From assembly GCA_903858115.1 (NCBI GenBank), contig CAIOHR010000055.1, positions 1 to 64,000 on the forward strand: DNA of 64,000 nucleotides, read 5' to 3'. This stretch comes from an uncultured Pirellula sp. GTDB taxonomy: Bacteria; Planctomycetota; Planctomycetia; Pirellulales; Pirellulaceae. Position numbers and translations under genes: made by a program. Shown here piece by piece: positions 9,901 to 17,537 of the stretch (positions within the stretch are counted from its first letter, which is position 1; the number at the start of each line of letters is the position of its first letter). The notes beneath the pieces were generated by a model, which saw only the letters and a list, made by a program, of their open reading frames with translations, ran no database searches and was not told where the DNA came from.

Positions 9901-10924
9901 GACGGGCGAACAGAAAATGACACAGAACCCGATCACGGGTCAGATGCAACCATGGAAGATCACTCGATCGTATGGTTGCAACAGTATTGTCGCCAGCGAG
10001 AATATGTTAACTTTTCGTTCGGGGGCAGCAGCCTACTATGATTTGAGTACGGACTCGGGGACTGGGAATTTAGGCGGATTCCGGTCGGGTTGCACTGCGA
10101 ACTTGATCGCTGCGGGTGGTGTATTGAATGCACCCGATTACACGCGGACATGCAGTTGCTCGTATCAAAATCAGACGTCGATTGCCTTGATTCACATGCC
10201 TGATGTTGAGTTGTGGAGCGTTCACTCAAGCACGAATGCGATTCCCAAGGATTCGCTGGTGGAGAATTTGGCCGTTAACTTTGGTGCTGCGGGTGACCGA
10301 CGAGATGCCAATGGCGAGCTTTGGATCGAGTACCCCTCGTTGGCAGGAGATCCTGCACCGATTGTGATTCAAACGAACGAGCAAGCGAAAGCAGTTCGTC
10401 GGCATATTTCAGCCTTTGCGGGCAACGACAAGAGTTGGTTGCTGTCTTCGGGCTTCAAGAACTTGAGCGAACTGAAGGTCGGCCTCTATACGATCGAAGT
10501 CAAGAATGAAGTCGTCAGCAAGAAAGATGACGACGACGATGGAAAGAAGGAGAAGACGGTACCAAAGGAAGATTCCGGGACTGTAGATGGCAAGAAGCAA
10601 GTTACGGATGCAGCATTTCCAAAGCCTGTTCGACCAGTTAATCGCTATGACATCGAGTTGTTTCTTTCCGCTGGTACAGAGCTGATGGATTTGGGAGTTG
10701 CTGCCGACAACGTAGAAGCGGGAAAAGAGGATTCACGATCCGTTGTTTTTGATTTGTATGTCCAAGGGAAGCTTGTCGAAAAGGGGATTGAGATAACCCA
10801 AGCGACGAGGACGCCATACGTTCGGAAGGTTGAGCAGATCGAAGCGAGCGACGAGGTTGTCGTTCGGTTGGTTCCACAGAACGGGTTGCCAATAGTCCAC
10901 GGAATGTTGCTGAGAAAGAAGTAG
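6938..10924 (+). CDS. Secreted PQQ-like beta-propeller protein, paralogue with degenerate methyltransferase-like insertion
   Basis: About 1328 residues from ATG 6938, chosen because upstream in-frame codons (from 6887) come from the REP-like repeat and because the start is followed by the signal peptide MNVLRKVLLWSQVLLVASIS. It has the same architecture as the 1810-5745 protein: first propeller (DWPMWRYDASRSAAS, YLYCLNAADGKVVWKH), a Rossmann-like insertion at about residues 465-590, then GAADWTHQYGDIANT and a second propeller, a C-S-C-S-Y motif and a C-terminal module with GAAGDRRDANGELWIEYP. In the insertion the SAM-binding loop reads FWFGPCEASMAIAMG instead of the G-x-G-like loop of the paralogue, so methyl-donor binding is doubtful. 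A charged lysine/aspartate-rich linker (KKDDDDDGKKEK) sits near residue 1195. Function unknown. Confidence 0.85.
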   Translation: MNVLRKVLLWSQVLLVASISISLQLQGASLFGGEDWPMWRYDASRSAASPNKIPESLSPLWTRTFSPRQPVWDDPLNQDLMSYDSLFEPIVLGNRLIVGFNDQDKLIAMDTTSGENLWTFFAEAPIRLATVGWRDRVFVCSDDGYLYCLNAADGKVVWKHHGAPNSQHAIGNRRLTSAWPARGGPVIKDDTVYYAASIWPFMGTFLYALDAESGRIKWVNDSTGSQYMKQPHSAPAFAGVAPQGALVATDRLLIVPGGRSVPAVFDRASGEMKYFELNAGGKGNGGAFVTADATHFYVHTRLKGTRAFHLGTGLKTAFAPNEPVVVGDYLFSAEMAEGRAVIRAYPASLEDDKAREPLWSIDADGTNDLILAGDHLIAAGSKTLSVIRRPDFDAGSMTGGQVVSTIPTESSIGRLLVADRKLFGISENGSITAFGESSVAVAATGIAAVNQEHGNDDRQESNASAARKLLSYGDASGYAFWFGPCEASMAIAMGTSKLFEQLAIVDSDTLRVNQLRKSLDEIGVYGRLTCHVSTPMMFRPPQYVANMVFVAREISQSATANDMQSMYGAVRPYGGVMLLLSLDTEKLAESIRAMNLEQAKVEIVPEGVLVRREGALPGAADWTHQYGDIANTIKSNDKRVKLPLGVLWFGGTSNLDVLPRHGHGPPEQIVNGRVFIEGISSLSARDVYTGRLLWKREFGDLGTFDVYFDNTYEETPLDPKYNQVHIPGANGRGTNYVVTPECIYLVVGNQCKMLDPATGDDKGLIELPGNEDGSKAEWGFIGVYDRYLLGGVGFANYRESRGIDFPTDNLLSNSKKGFGSKSLDKAASKAIVAFDRHSGKELWRVDAKHSFWHNGIVAGGDRIYCLDRDPNSIAEAMKRRGIKTPGTYRIVSFDAATGKELWEVKEKIFGTWLGYSEKHDLLLQAGSQASDRLADEVGTGMRVYHGKDGKLAWERDTLKYSGPCILHRDSIITNVNSYTESAGAFDLLTGEQKMTQNPITGQMQPWKITRSYGCNSIVASENMLTFRSGAAAYYDLSTDSGTGNLGGFRSGCTANLIAAGGVLNAPDYTRTCSCSYQNQTSIALIHMPDVELWSVHSSTNAIPKDSLVENLAVNFGAAGDRRDANGELWIEYPSLAGDPAPIVIQTNEQAKAVRRHISAFAGNDKSWLLSSGFKNLSELKVGLYTIEVKNEVVSKKDDDDDGKKEKTVPKEDSGTVDGKKQVTDAAFPKPVRPVNRYDIELFLSAGTELMDLGVAADNVEAGKEDSRSVVFDLYVQGKLVEKGIEITQATRTPYVRKVEQIEASDEVVVRLVPQNGLPIVHGMLLRKK

Positions 10925-11001
10925 CCACTTCGGTTGGTTCGTGGATTCGGTACAATCGGGAATTCATTTGTTCCGTCACTCGATTTTACTTAAGGACCCA
11001 C

Positions 11002-11442
11002 ATGTCAGCGCAAAAGAAAGCCGAGTCTCTCGGCATCAAGTTTTCGAAACAAGAGCCTGGTTACCTCGCGATGGTCGTCAAGACCGGGAACCTGCTCATC
11101 ACGTCTGGCCATGTAAGCGACATGAAGGGCAAGGTTGGGGCTGGGGTTTCCGTAGAAGATGGCAAAGCGGCTGCCCGAGAATGCGCGGTCAAGATTCTAA
11201 ACTCCGTATGGAATGCCCATGGTACGTTGGATGGACTACGAGTGTTGAAGGTACTGGGTTGTGTAAATTCTACGTTGGAGTTTCATGAGCAACATTTGGT
11301 CATCAATGGTTGTAGCGATTTATTGCACGAGGTGTTTGGAAAAACAACTGATGGATATCATGCGAGGAGCGCGTTGGGCTTCGCGCAAATTCCTACGAAT
11401 TCGGCGGTCGAGGTCGAAGCGATATTCGAGATCAAATCGTAG
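11002..11442 (+). CDS. RidA / YjgF / UK114 family protein
   Basis: A 146-residue RidA-type protein, a family whose founding members hydrolyse reactive enamine/imine intermediates released by PLP enzymes. The start ATG at 11002 has AAGGA at 10992-10996. The C-terminal block HARSALGFAQIPTNSAVEVEAI keeps the arginine (ARS) that contacts the substrate carboxylate in RidA, followed by the usual IP-x(3)-VEVEA strand. It is somewhat longer than E. coli RidA and has a VSVEDGKAAARECAVKIL helix typical of the longer YjgF-like branch, so exact substrate is unsure. Its 3' end overlaps the convergent gene at 11432 by 11 bases. Confidence 0.85.
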   Translation: MSAQKKAESLGIKFSKQEPGYLAMVVKTGNLLITSGHVSDMKGKVGAGVSVEDGKAAARECAVKILNSVWNAHGTLDGLRVLKVLGCVNSTLEFHEQHLVINGCSDLLHEVFGKTTDGYHARSALGFAQIPTNSAVEVEAIFEIKS

Positions 11443-11863
11443 TCTCGTATTTACGAGCCTGTACTTCGAACCTATTGTCCAAGTAAGGGTGTCGACCGCG
11501 GCACCATTGCCAGAAGGATTCTAAGAAGTAGGCGGGAACGAAAAATGGGCCGAACCATTGATACTGACGAACATGAACGAGCTCGTGACGAAACGTAGAT
11601 AGCCAAGCTCTTTCGTCTTTCGCAAGTATCGTATGGCCGAACGCCATGGCGATTGCTCCGCCCTCAACCGGAGCCAGGTTCATTAGTCTCGCAACACCGG
11701 GTCCAAAGATCCCGATGGTCCCTCGATGGAACCTTATGCTTCTTCTTCCTAGTCTTGGTACCAAGAGGACCGAAAGGCCAACAACGGTCCATGGACCAAC
11801 CCAAAGATACAATGGCAACCAACAAACAATTTGTAACCGCGATCGAATACTTCGCCGGTTCAA
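11432..11863 (-). CDS. Small membrane protein with HExxH motif, function unknown
   Basis: The 143-residue protein has a hydrophobic N-terminal segment (residues about 12-35, IVCWLPLYLWVGPWTVVGLS) and, in its second half, FRHELVHVRQYQWFG, an HExxH zinc-site pattern, followed after about 30 residues by NRFEVQAR, where Glu could be a third ligand. This would make it a small gluzincin-like membrane protein, but no named peptidase family fits with certainty. The start is TTG at 11863, forming a TTGA overlap with the stop of the kinase gene, which suggests translational coupling. Its stop overlaps the convergent RidA gene. Confidence 0.65.
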   Translation of the reverse strand: MNRRSIRSRLQIVCWLPLYLWVGPWTVVGLSVLLVPRLGRRSIRFHRGTIGIFGPGVARLMNLAPVEGGAIAMAFGHTILAKDERAWLSTFRHELVHVRQYQWFGPFFVPAYFLESFWQWCRGRHPYLDNRFEVQARKYETTI

Positions 11864-12711
11864 GTCACAGCACCTCGCGCACGCTTTTTCGAAGCAAACT
11901 TGAGTGACCTAGCCTTTACGACTTTGAAGGCGCGATACAGTTCATTGGCATCTCGGTATCGTTTGGAAGGCCGCAGTTCGAGCGACTTTCGAATCACACC
12001 GATCAAATCCGGGTGCGCTTTGCGCCGAAGGGTTGTATATCCGGCAGGTGCCCAATCAAAGGGCCATTCTGGAAGAGTTCCGGTCAGAATTCGGTACATG
12101 ATGAGTCCGAGCGCGAATACATCGGATCGTGCACTCGGACGCCCCATCGCTTGTTCAGGTGCCATGTATCCGACAGTCCCGGAACCGCTCGCGATCATCG
12201 TTTTCACGATGGTATGTTGTGCCACCTTTGCAATGCCGAAGTCCATCAACTGCAATCTACCGTCAGGCAGCAAGATCATGTTGTCAGGTTTGATATCGCA
12301 ATGAATGATTTTGTTTCGGTGCGCATATCCAACGCCGTCGATCATTTGCTCGATCAAATGCAGCGCTGTTTCAAACGAGACACGATTTCGAAGTCGATCC
12401 GAGAGAGTCTTCTCACCGAGTTTGCAAGCAATAACGAATCGGCCATCGATGAAGCTGGCATCTTTGAGTGGCAAGATGTTCGGATGGTCTAGTTTGGCTA
12501 CCAGCCTTGCTTCACGTTGAAAAGTGTCGAGCATGCTCGCGGTCACATTGTATTGGTGAGGCATTTTGAGCGCGACGCGAACACCCTCGATGGTATCGAG
12601 TGCTTGGTAGACGTGCGCAAATCCTCCTTGCGCTATTCTTCGTTCGATTCGATACTTGCCTAGTCGCTGTCTAGCGCGCAGCAAGCTAGTATCGCTTTGC
12701 GTCTTTGGCAT
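11860..12711 (-). CDS. Serine/threonine protein kinase
   Basis: Hanks-type kinase. Visible in order: glycine loop IAQGGFAHVYQA, ATP-binding lysine in VALKMP, catalytic loop HCDIKPDN (HCD in place of HRD), magnesium-binding MDFGIAK, and activation segment end GTVGYMAPEQ. I place the start at the ATG of MPKTQSDTSLL (12711); a longer frame begins at 12792 but adds a non-kinase stretch with no motif. The protein is almost only a kinase domain (about 283 residues), with no transmembrane segment or sensor domain, unlike many planctomycete kinases. It is followed without gap by the HExxH membrane protein gene, suggesting a two-gene operon. Confidence 0.88.
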   Translation of the reverse strand: MPKTQSDTSLLRARQRLGKYRIERRIAQGGFAHVYQALDTIEGVRVALKMPHQYNVTASMLDTFQREARLVAKLDHPNILPLKDASFIDGRFVIACKLGEKTLSDRLRNRVSFETALHLIEQMIDGVGYAHRNKIIHCDIKPDNMILLPDGRLQLMDFGIAKVAQHTIVKTMIASGSGTVGYMAPEQAMGRPSARSDVFALGLIMYRILTGTLPEWPFDWAPAGYTTLRRKAHPDLIGVIRKSLELRPSKRYRDANELYRAFKVVKARSLKFASKKRARGAVT

Positions 12712-13094
12712 CGCGCTGAAACTCAGTGCAATCATATACAGGGAAGACAACGAACGAGGAGACAGTCGGTAACCAAACTCGCACGCGGTCAAGAAAAAGG
12801 ACTGGCTCCATTTTATCTTGCCACGCTGCGATCGCCCTTGCTAACCCAGAAAAATCCCTAGATTGAATTCCGGATGCTTAAGCGCTACAGTCGTTGTTAT
12901 CGGCTGCCAAGTTGGCTTTCTTCGCTATCGAAACGGACAGAAGGGAGAAAAAATACCCAAATTGCCCCTTTTCCTTTTTCGTAACTCGAAGGTACTTAAG
13001 GAAAATCCCTAGAGAGCATCCAGGGACTGATCTCCACAACCACGCCAGTGCTTTAACTGACGTTCATTAACCTGCGGAAGCTCGTTTTTGCGAG
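12712..13094. other. Intergenic stretch between kinase and trigger factor
   Basis: No convincing gene, RNA or strong hairpin is visible. It must hold the kinase promoter (reading leftwards) and the end of the trigger factor transcript. The short word AAATCCCTAGA occurs twice, near 12851 and 13005. Confidence 0.5.
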
Positions 13095-14567
13095 TTAGCT
13101 AGGCTTTACAGTTTTATCCTGAGAACCATCTTCTGGCTTCTCGTCGTACTTGGCTTCTGGAAGCACTTGCGAAACAGGAGCTACGAGGAATTCGATGGCG
13201 TATTCGTCGGGCTCTGCCTTGAGAATAGAACCACCCTTGATGGAGGAAACATTCGCTTCGGCAACGATTTGTTCGATCACTCGTCTTTCCAAGATCTGGT
13301 TTCGGAGTGCATCCATTTGACCGCCGCGTTCGAGTTTCGTCCGAACTTGTCGAACAGTCAGATCGCCTTGTTGGGCGATGAGTTCGATTTCCGCGTCATA
13401 TTCTGCTTCGGTAGGTTCGATAGAGAGATCTTCGGCAATCTTTTCCAAAACGAAGTGCTGTCGAAGAGCAACCTGAGTTTCCGATTCGATGTTTCTACGA
13501 ACATTGTTAATCACGGAGCGAATCTGGTCGTCCGTAAAGCCGCTTCGTCGCAATTCCAAAACTCTTCGGTGTAACTCTCTGTCAGCTTGGCGTCGAACAA
13601 GGGCTTGTGGAAGTTCCCAGTCCGCTCCTTCTGTCAATTTCGAAGTGACTTGTTCGCGAATCAATTGATTTTGATGGTATTCGCACTGACGCTGGAGTTC
13701 CTCACGGACGAAGTTCTTCAATTCATCCGCGTTGTCAAATCCGAGAGATTCGAGCACGTTTTGGCTCAATCCTTCTGGATTTACTCGGCGAATCTCAATG
13801 ATCTTCACTTCTGCATCGACTTCAACACCTCGATAGGATTCATTGAGGGAAGTGTCCAGAACCTTGACCTTGGTTGATCGAACATCACCCTCTTTGGCGC
13901 CTACGAGTTGTGCGCCGAAATCCTCAATGAAGGAGTCAGCCAAGCTGAGTTTTTGTCTCAGTGTCACCAATTGTTCATCAATGGCGCTTACCTGGCGTCC
14001 ATCGTGAGTAAATTTGATGGTGACTACCAATCTGTCGCCGATTCGCGCTTCGCCGTCGCAGGCTTCACCCTGGGTGACTCGCTCGAGTGTACGGGTCAAT
14101 TGAGTCTCGACTTCTGCGTCGGTAAGTTCGAACTCCGTCTTGGCGATGTCCAACCCCTTCCAGTTAGGAGAGGCGAATTCGGGACGGACTTCGATTTTGA
14201 ATTCGTAAGTGAAATCGCCCGTGGCTGGGATTTCGACCGCTCCGTAATCCATATCGGGTTCAGAAATTGCGGAGAATTCCCCACCCTCGGTGATTTGTTG
14301 GAGAGAATCCATGACCAAGCTGCTTTTCACCTGATCCTGGGCGGTTTGGCGGAATCTGCTTTCCAGCAGTTTCCGAGGTACTTTGCCCGCACGGAAGCCC
14401 GGTAAGTCAGCGCGAGGAGCTATCTCATCGAACGTTTTGCGGAAGTAGCGATCGATCTCGACACGAGGGATCGTGACGACGACGTGACGAAGACAGCTAG
14501 ATGGCTTGTCAACCTTGACCGTCAATTGAATTTTTGAATCTATTGCCTGTGCGTCAACGACTGACAT
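13095..14567 (-). CDS. tig: Trigger factor, ribosome-associated chaperone
   Basis: Trigger factor binds the ribosome near the exit tunnel and shields nascent chains. The start is set at the ATG of MSVVDAQAIDSK (14567); a longer open frame to 14660 would run through the tRNA gene and is rejected, giving 490 residues. The N-terminal ribosome-binding signature is present: LPGFRAGKVPRKLLESRF. The middle domain (about residues 150-240) corresponds to the PPIase region but reads SFIEDFGAQLVGAKEGDVR, lacking the usual F-P-G-F-E pattern, so prolyl isomerase activity may be absent. The C-terminal helical arms follow. It is longer than E. coli trigger factor (432). It stands alone, without clpP/clpX next to it. 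Confidence 0.92.
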   Translation of the reverse strand: MSVVDAQAIDSKIQLTVKVDKPSSCLRHVVVTIPRVEIDRYFRKTFDEIAPRADLPGFRAGKVPRKLLESRFRQTAQDQVKSSLVMDSLQQITEGGEFSAISEPDMDYGAVEIPATGDFTYEFKIEVRPEFASPNWKGLDIAKTEFELTDAEVETQLTRTLERVTQGEACDGEARIGDRLVVTIKFTHDGRQVSAIDEQLVTLRQKLSLADSFIEDFGAQLVGAKEGDVRSTKVKVLDTSLNESYRGVEVDAEVKIIEIRRVNPEGLSQNVLESLGFDNADELKNFVREELQRQCEYHQNQLIREQVTSKLTEGADWELPQALVRRQADRELHRRVLELRRSGFTDDQIRSVINNVRRNIESETQVALRQHFVLEKIAEDLSIEPTEAEYDAEIELIAQQGDLTVRQVRTKLERGGQMDALRNQILERRVIEQIVAEANVSSIKGGSILKAEPDEYAIEFLVAPVSQVLPEAKYDEKPEDGSQDKTVKPS

Positions 14568-14618
14568 GTCTGCAAACGTCCTATCGAAGATGAAAAAAGG
14601 GCACAAAAGGACAGTAAG

Positions 14619-14691
14619 AGCGGGTGATGGGATTCGAACCCACGACAACAACGTTGGCAACGTTGTGCTCTACCAACTGAGCTACACCCGC
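14619..14691 (-). tRNA. tRNA-Gly (anticodon GCC)
   Basis: The complementary strand reads as a full cloverleaf of 73 nt: acceptor arm GCGGGTG paired with CACCCGC, D-arm containing AGCTCAGTTGGTAGAGC, anticodon stem CAACG/CGTTG around the loop TTGCCAA (anticodon GCC), and T-arm GTGGGTTCGAATCCCAT. The discriminator base is U and CCA is not encoded. It lies 51 bases upstream of tig on the same strand. Confidence 0.95.
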
Positions 14692-14907
14692 ATGGATTCT
14701 GTCAATTTGTGCCCGATGCGATTTACCAAATTCTCTGGCGTCGAGTGACTCCGACGGGAATCAAACGGACGATCGAGGGAAGGGGATTATAGAAATCCCT
14801 TGAACTGCCGCAAGTGCGAACAGTCGAATTGTGAAAAAGTTGCTTTCCGAATGGCTTGGAGTGCATTTGCCGTTCTGCCCGTCGAATAAACAAGTTGCTT
14901 TTGCCGA

Positions 14908-16470
14908 TCAATACTGCCATTGCAAGCCGTAACTCAGGCTATGCAAGGAAAAATTGGACTCCGCAAGGGAAAATCTTGGCGTTAGTTGGCCATTGAGGGG
15001 TGAACTCAGGTTGGAAGCGAGTTGCGGATCAAGCTGATCTCCTGCTCGAGCCACTTTCGGAATCCCCAAATAAGTGTAACTCAGCGTGGCGTCTAAATTT
15101 CTGCTAAACCGATACCCTAATGTCAATGCAACCTCTGGGGAGACGATAAAGGTATCCAATTGGTACCGCCCATCGTTCGTGCTGCGAGCCAATAGTCCGT
15201 TCGAGGTTGCATTGGTGGTCGGCGGATTTCCGGGAACAGTAATCAGGGAACTTCCCTGGATATTGACTTGTCGCTCTAGGTTTCCAAAGCCCAATTTGAC
15301 CATTCCGTTAAGGTTCCAGCAACCTTCTCGAAGCATTGTATTGAGACCGAAAGTGGTCGCATGAAATCTGTTAGAAGTTGTGAATTCGTCGGTAAGCTGG
15401 GAGACTGTTCCGGTGGGTGCTGGGGTGTTCGTCAATGCGGTTGTCGTTGAAGCAATCGTCAATTGCTCTTCCAATCTCGCCATTTGGTAGCCAGCCAGAA
15501 ACTCTATCTTGCTGGAGCAATCTCGCCTTAGCATTTTTCGAAATAGGACATCACCACCGTAAACATCGCTTGAAAGCGAAGCGTTTACGGACCCCGATGT
15601 ACTATTGGGGTAGTTAATGGCTATGGTAGATTGCGCATTGTCGGCAGTGCTAAAAAAAGGACGCACCACGACAGGGTCGATCGAACCAGCGCTATTAAAT
15701 CTATCTACTTCCGTGGATACGTCAAAGTAGCGAAAGAGTAGGCCGCGAGATTGGCACGGATCAAAAAACAATCCTAGCTCCCCTCGTATTCCTTGCTCGG
15801 AATCTGCCAATTGTTCTCGGCCACCGAACAGAGCAATTGTATCCGTTCTGCCGATCAAGCCATCTGTCGCAGGGTCGCTTGCCGGCCTGCGCGTTGTGAC
15901 CAATGGCTGAAGCACTTGGCCGTCACCCCAAAATGTGGCTGCTTCTACCTTAAGCTGCATATTTCTCAGCATGAGTCCAAGAACGCTGAAGGGCGCAATT
16001 TGATTGGCACCGCAATGGTTTCGGGTGTTGCAGTCGTTTTCCTGAAAGCGAAATGTCTCAGGATCGTTCAGCGATGGACTAAGTCCTGTTACAGGTTCTT
16101 CATGCCTGATTTCCATAGGGTCATCGGCAATCCGTACGGGGGCGCAATTTTTACACGCGGCCAGTAGCAACTCTTCCTTCTCGGATTCTGGATCGTGAGA
16201 ATTTGCATCGCTTTTCGCTGGCTCTCGTTGTATGGAAGCCACCCTCGAAGGATGATTTCTCGCAGGCTGGGCGACTTTAGCTTTGCGGCCGTTGTTCGGC
16301 GAGGTCTTTGGTATGTTGGGTTGCGCTACCGGTTGCCCTTGTTTTACGTTGTTTGACTGAGCTTTAGGCCGTTTGATACTTTCTTGTGCGATTCCAGGTC
16401 CAGCAAAAAGTAGCGAGGAAGCCAGCATCGATGCGAACTTGATACGAAGAAAAATCTTGGCTGGTGACAT
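14908..16470 (-). CDS. BBP7-family outer membrane beta-barrel protein
   Basis: 520 residues with a signal peptide (FASMLASSLLFAGPGIAQ), then a low-complexity Pro/Gln/Asn/Lys-rich segment (about 30-100) containing a C-K-N-C pair, then a beta-strand-rich barrel. The C-terminal half has alternating strands such as DTFIVSPEVALTLGYRF and LDATLSYTYLGIPKVARAG, followed by SLHSLSYGLQWQY at the end with a terminal aromatic, the layout of the planctomycete BBP7 family (PF07585). BBP7 proteins are presumed outer membrane components; no transport substrate is known. It is divergent from the secreted protein at 16778. Confidence 0.8.
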   Translation of the reverse strand: MSPAKIFLRIKFASMLASSLLFAGPGIAQESIKRPKAQSNNVKQGQPVAQPNIPKTSPNNGRKAKVAQPARNHPSRVASIQREPAKSDANSHDPESEKEELLLAACKNCAPVRIADDPMEIRHEEPVTGLSPSLNDPETFRFQENDCNTRNHCGANQIAPFSVLGLMLRNMQLKVEAATFWGDGQVLQPLVTTRRPASDPATDGLIGRTDTIALFGGREQLADSEQGIRGELGLFFDPCQSRGLLFRYFDVSTEVDRFNSAGSIDPVVVRPFFSTADNAQSTIAINYPNSTSGSVNASLSSDVYGGDVLFRKMLRRDCSSKIEFLAGYQMARLEEQLTIASTTTALTNTPAPTGTVSQLTDEFTTSNRFHATTFGLNTMLREGCWNLNGMVKLGFGNLERQVNIQGSSLITVPGNPPTTNATSNGLLARSTNDGRYQLDTFIVSPEVALTLGYRFSRNLDATLSYTYLGIPKVARAGDQLDPQLASNLSSPLNGQLTPRFSLAESNFSLHSLSYGLQWQY

Positions 16471-16777
16471 GTTGGCCTCAGCGGGAAATCGCGTGGACTT
16501 TGATGATTAAAGGTTTCGTATCAATTGAATCGGCTCTTCCGGATGCGGAAATTGAGTAAAGCTGGTTGAATTTAACGTCCGCAGAAATGCTGTCATTCTA
16601 GGTTCGTAGTCTTGGAATGTGTTGAGTTATCCGATTTTATCGGTTTTCGGCTTCGACAATTCAACGTCCACCCAAAGGCCCTTCGCCGTCCGATAAACAA
16701 CGTTGAGGCTGTAGCTCAGGTGAAAATCGCATGGAAGGCGGAACCTCAGGGCCAGCAACTATGTAAAGGGATTTGCA
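16471..16777. other. Divergent intergenic region
   Basis: It separates the start of the BBP7 gene (leftwards) from a secreted-protein gene (rightwards), so it should carry both promoters. I see no repeat or RNA. An AAAGGG at about 16766-16771 is a plausible ribosome binding site for the rightward gene. Confidence 0.5.
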
Positions 16778-17377
16778 ATGCGTCGACTGGTTCCTGGTAT
16801 TTTGGCAGTTGGTTTCGGTATGATTTCAAGCCATGCCTGTGCTGACTGGCCTTGGAAACATAAAAGCGGCGTAGATGCTGCAAGGAACAACAGTTGGCCG
16901 CAGCCGTTTCGAGCAGCCGACGCAAACTCCGTGGTCGCTCCTTTCGAAGTCATGCGAAACAATGGCTGGCGCGAATTCAACACTTTGGGATCTGCTGTTT
17001 TCACCAAGGACAACGAGTTGAGCGAGGCTGGCAATCTGAAGATTGAGCAAATATTGACTCTGTCACCGTCCAGCCAGCAAATCGTCTACGTGAAGTCGTC
17101 GATTCGTAAGGAAGAAACTGACGCCCGGGTGGAAAGCACCCAGTTGGCGGTATCCAAACTGGTTCCGGTTGGACCGTTGCCGCAAATTCTGGTTACCAAT
17201 GTAGAGCCGAGCGCTTCCTCCGGCGTATACCAGACAACCGTTCAGCGAGCTCTGATTACCACGACGCCAACCCCAAGGCTCGGGGCGTTTTCCAGTGTCA
17301 ATGCTCCGGCGACCCAATCCGTCGCGCCAAATGCAAACCAAGGCGGAATGGCTAGTGGCGGCGGAGCAGGCCGGTAA
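16778..17377 (+). CDS. Secreted conserved hypothetical protein
   Basis: 199 residues starting MRRLVPGILAVGFGMISSHA, a signal peptide with cleavage near C-A-D-W. A conserved-looking block follows: WPWKHKSG, then FRAADANSVVAPFEVMRNNG and W-R-E-F-N-T-L-G, then LSEAGNLKIEQIL. It ends in a low-complexity Ala/Asn/Gly tail. I do not recognise a named family; the block is of a type I associate with planctomycete periplasmic proteins. An AAAGGG precedes the ATG. The next gene on the same strand starts about 160 bases later. Confidence 0.7.
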   Translation: MRRLVPGILAVGFGMISSHACADWPWKHKSGVDAARNNSWPQPFRAADANSVVAPFEVMRNNGWREFNTLGSAVFTKDNELSEAGNLKIEQILTLSPSSQQIVYVKSSIRKEETDARVESTQLAVSKLVPVGPLPQILVTNVEPSASSGVYQTTVQRALITTTPTPRLGAFSSVNAPATQSVAPNANQGGMASGGGAGR

Positions 17378-17537
17378 TTGGCATGGTTAAGATTGTCGAT
17401 AAATAATTGAAAGATTCTTAAAAAAAACGGGACGGGATCGAAACGATCTAAATCTGGGAGTGTTATCACAACAACGGCCAGAAATTTGTACCATTGTGTG
17501 TGTAGACACTATTCATTCTTCTCCTAGAGGTTCGAAA

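Noticed and set aside
13167..14405. Forward frames of 96-165 residues opposite tig
   Set aside because: The reverse-strand trigger factor has clear motifs across the whole span; the forward frames have none.
14568..14660. N-terminal extension of trigger factor
   Set aside because: It would be translated from the tRNA-Gly gene sequence and is not conserved; the ATG at 14567 begins a normal trigger factor.
16690..16730. tRNA-like words GGCTGTAGCTCAGG upstream of the 16778 gene
   Set aside because: There is a D-arm-like string but no matching acceptor or T-arm; not a tRNA.
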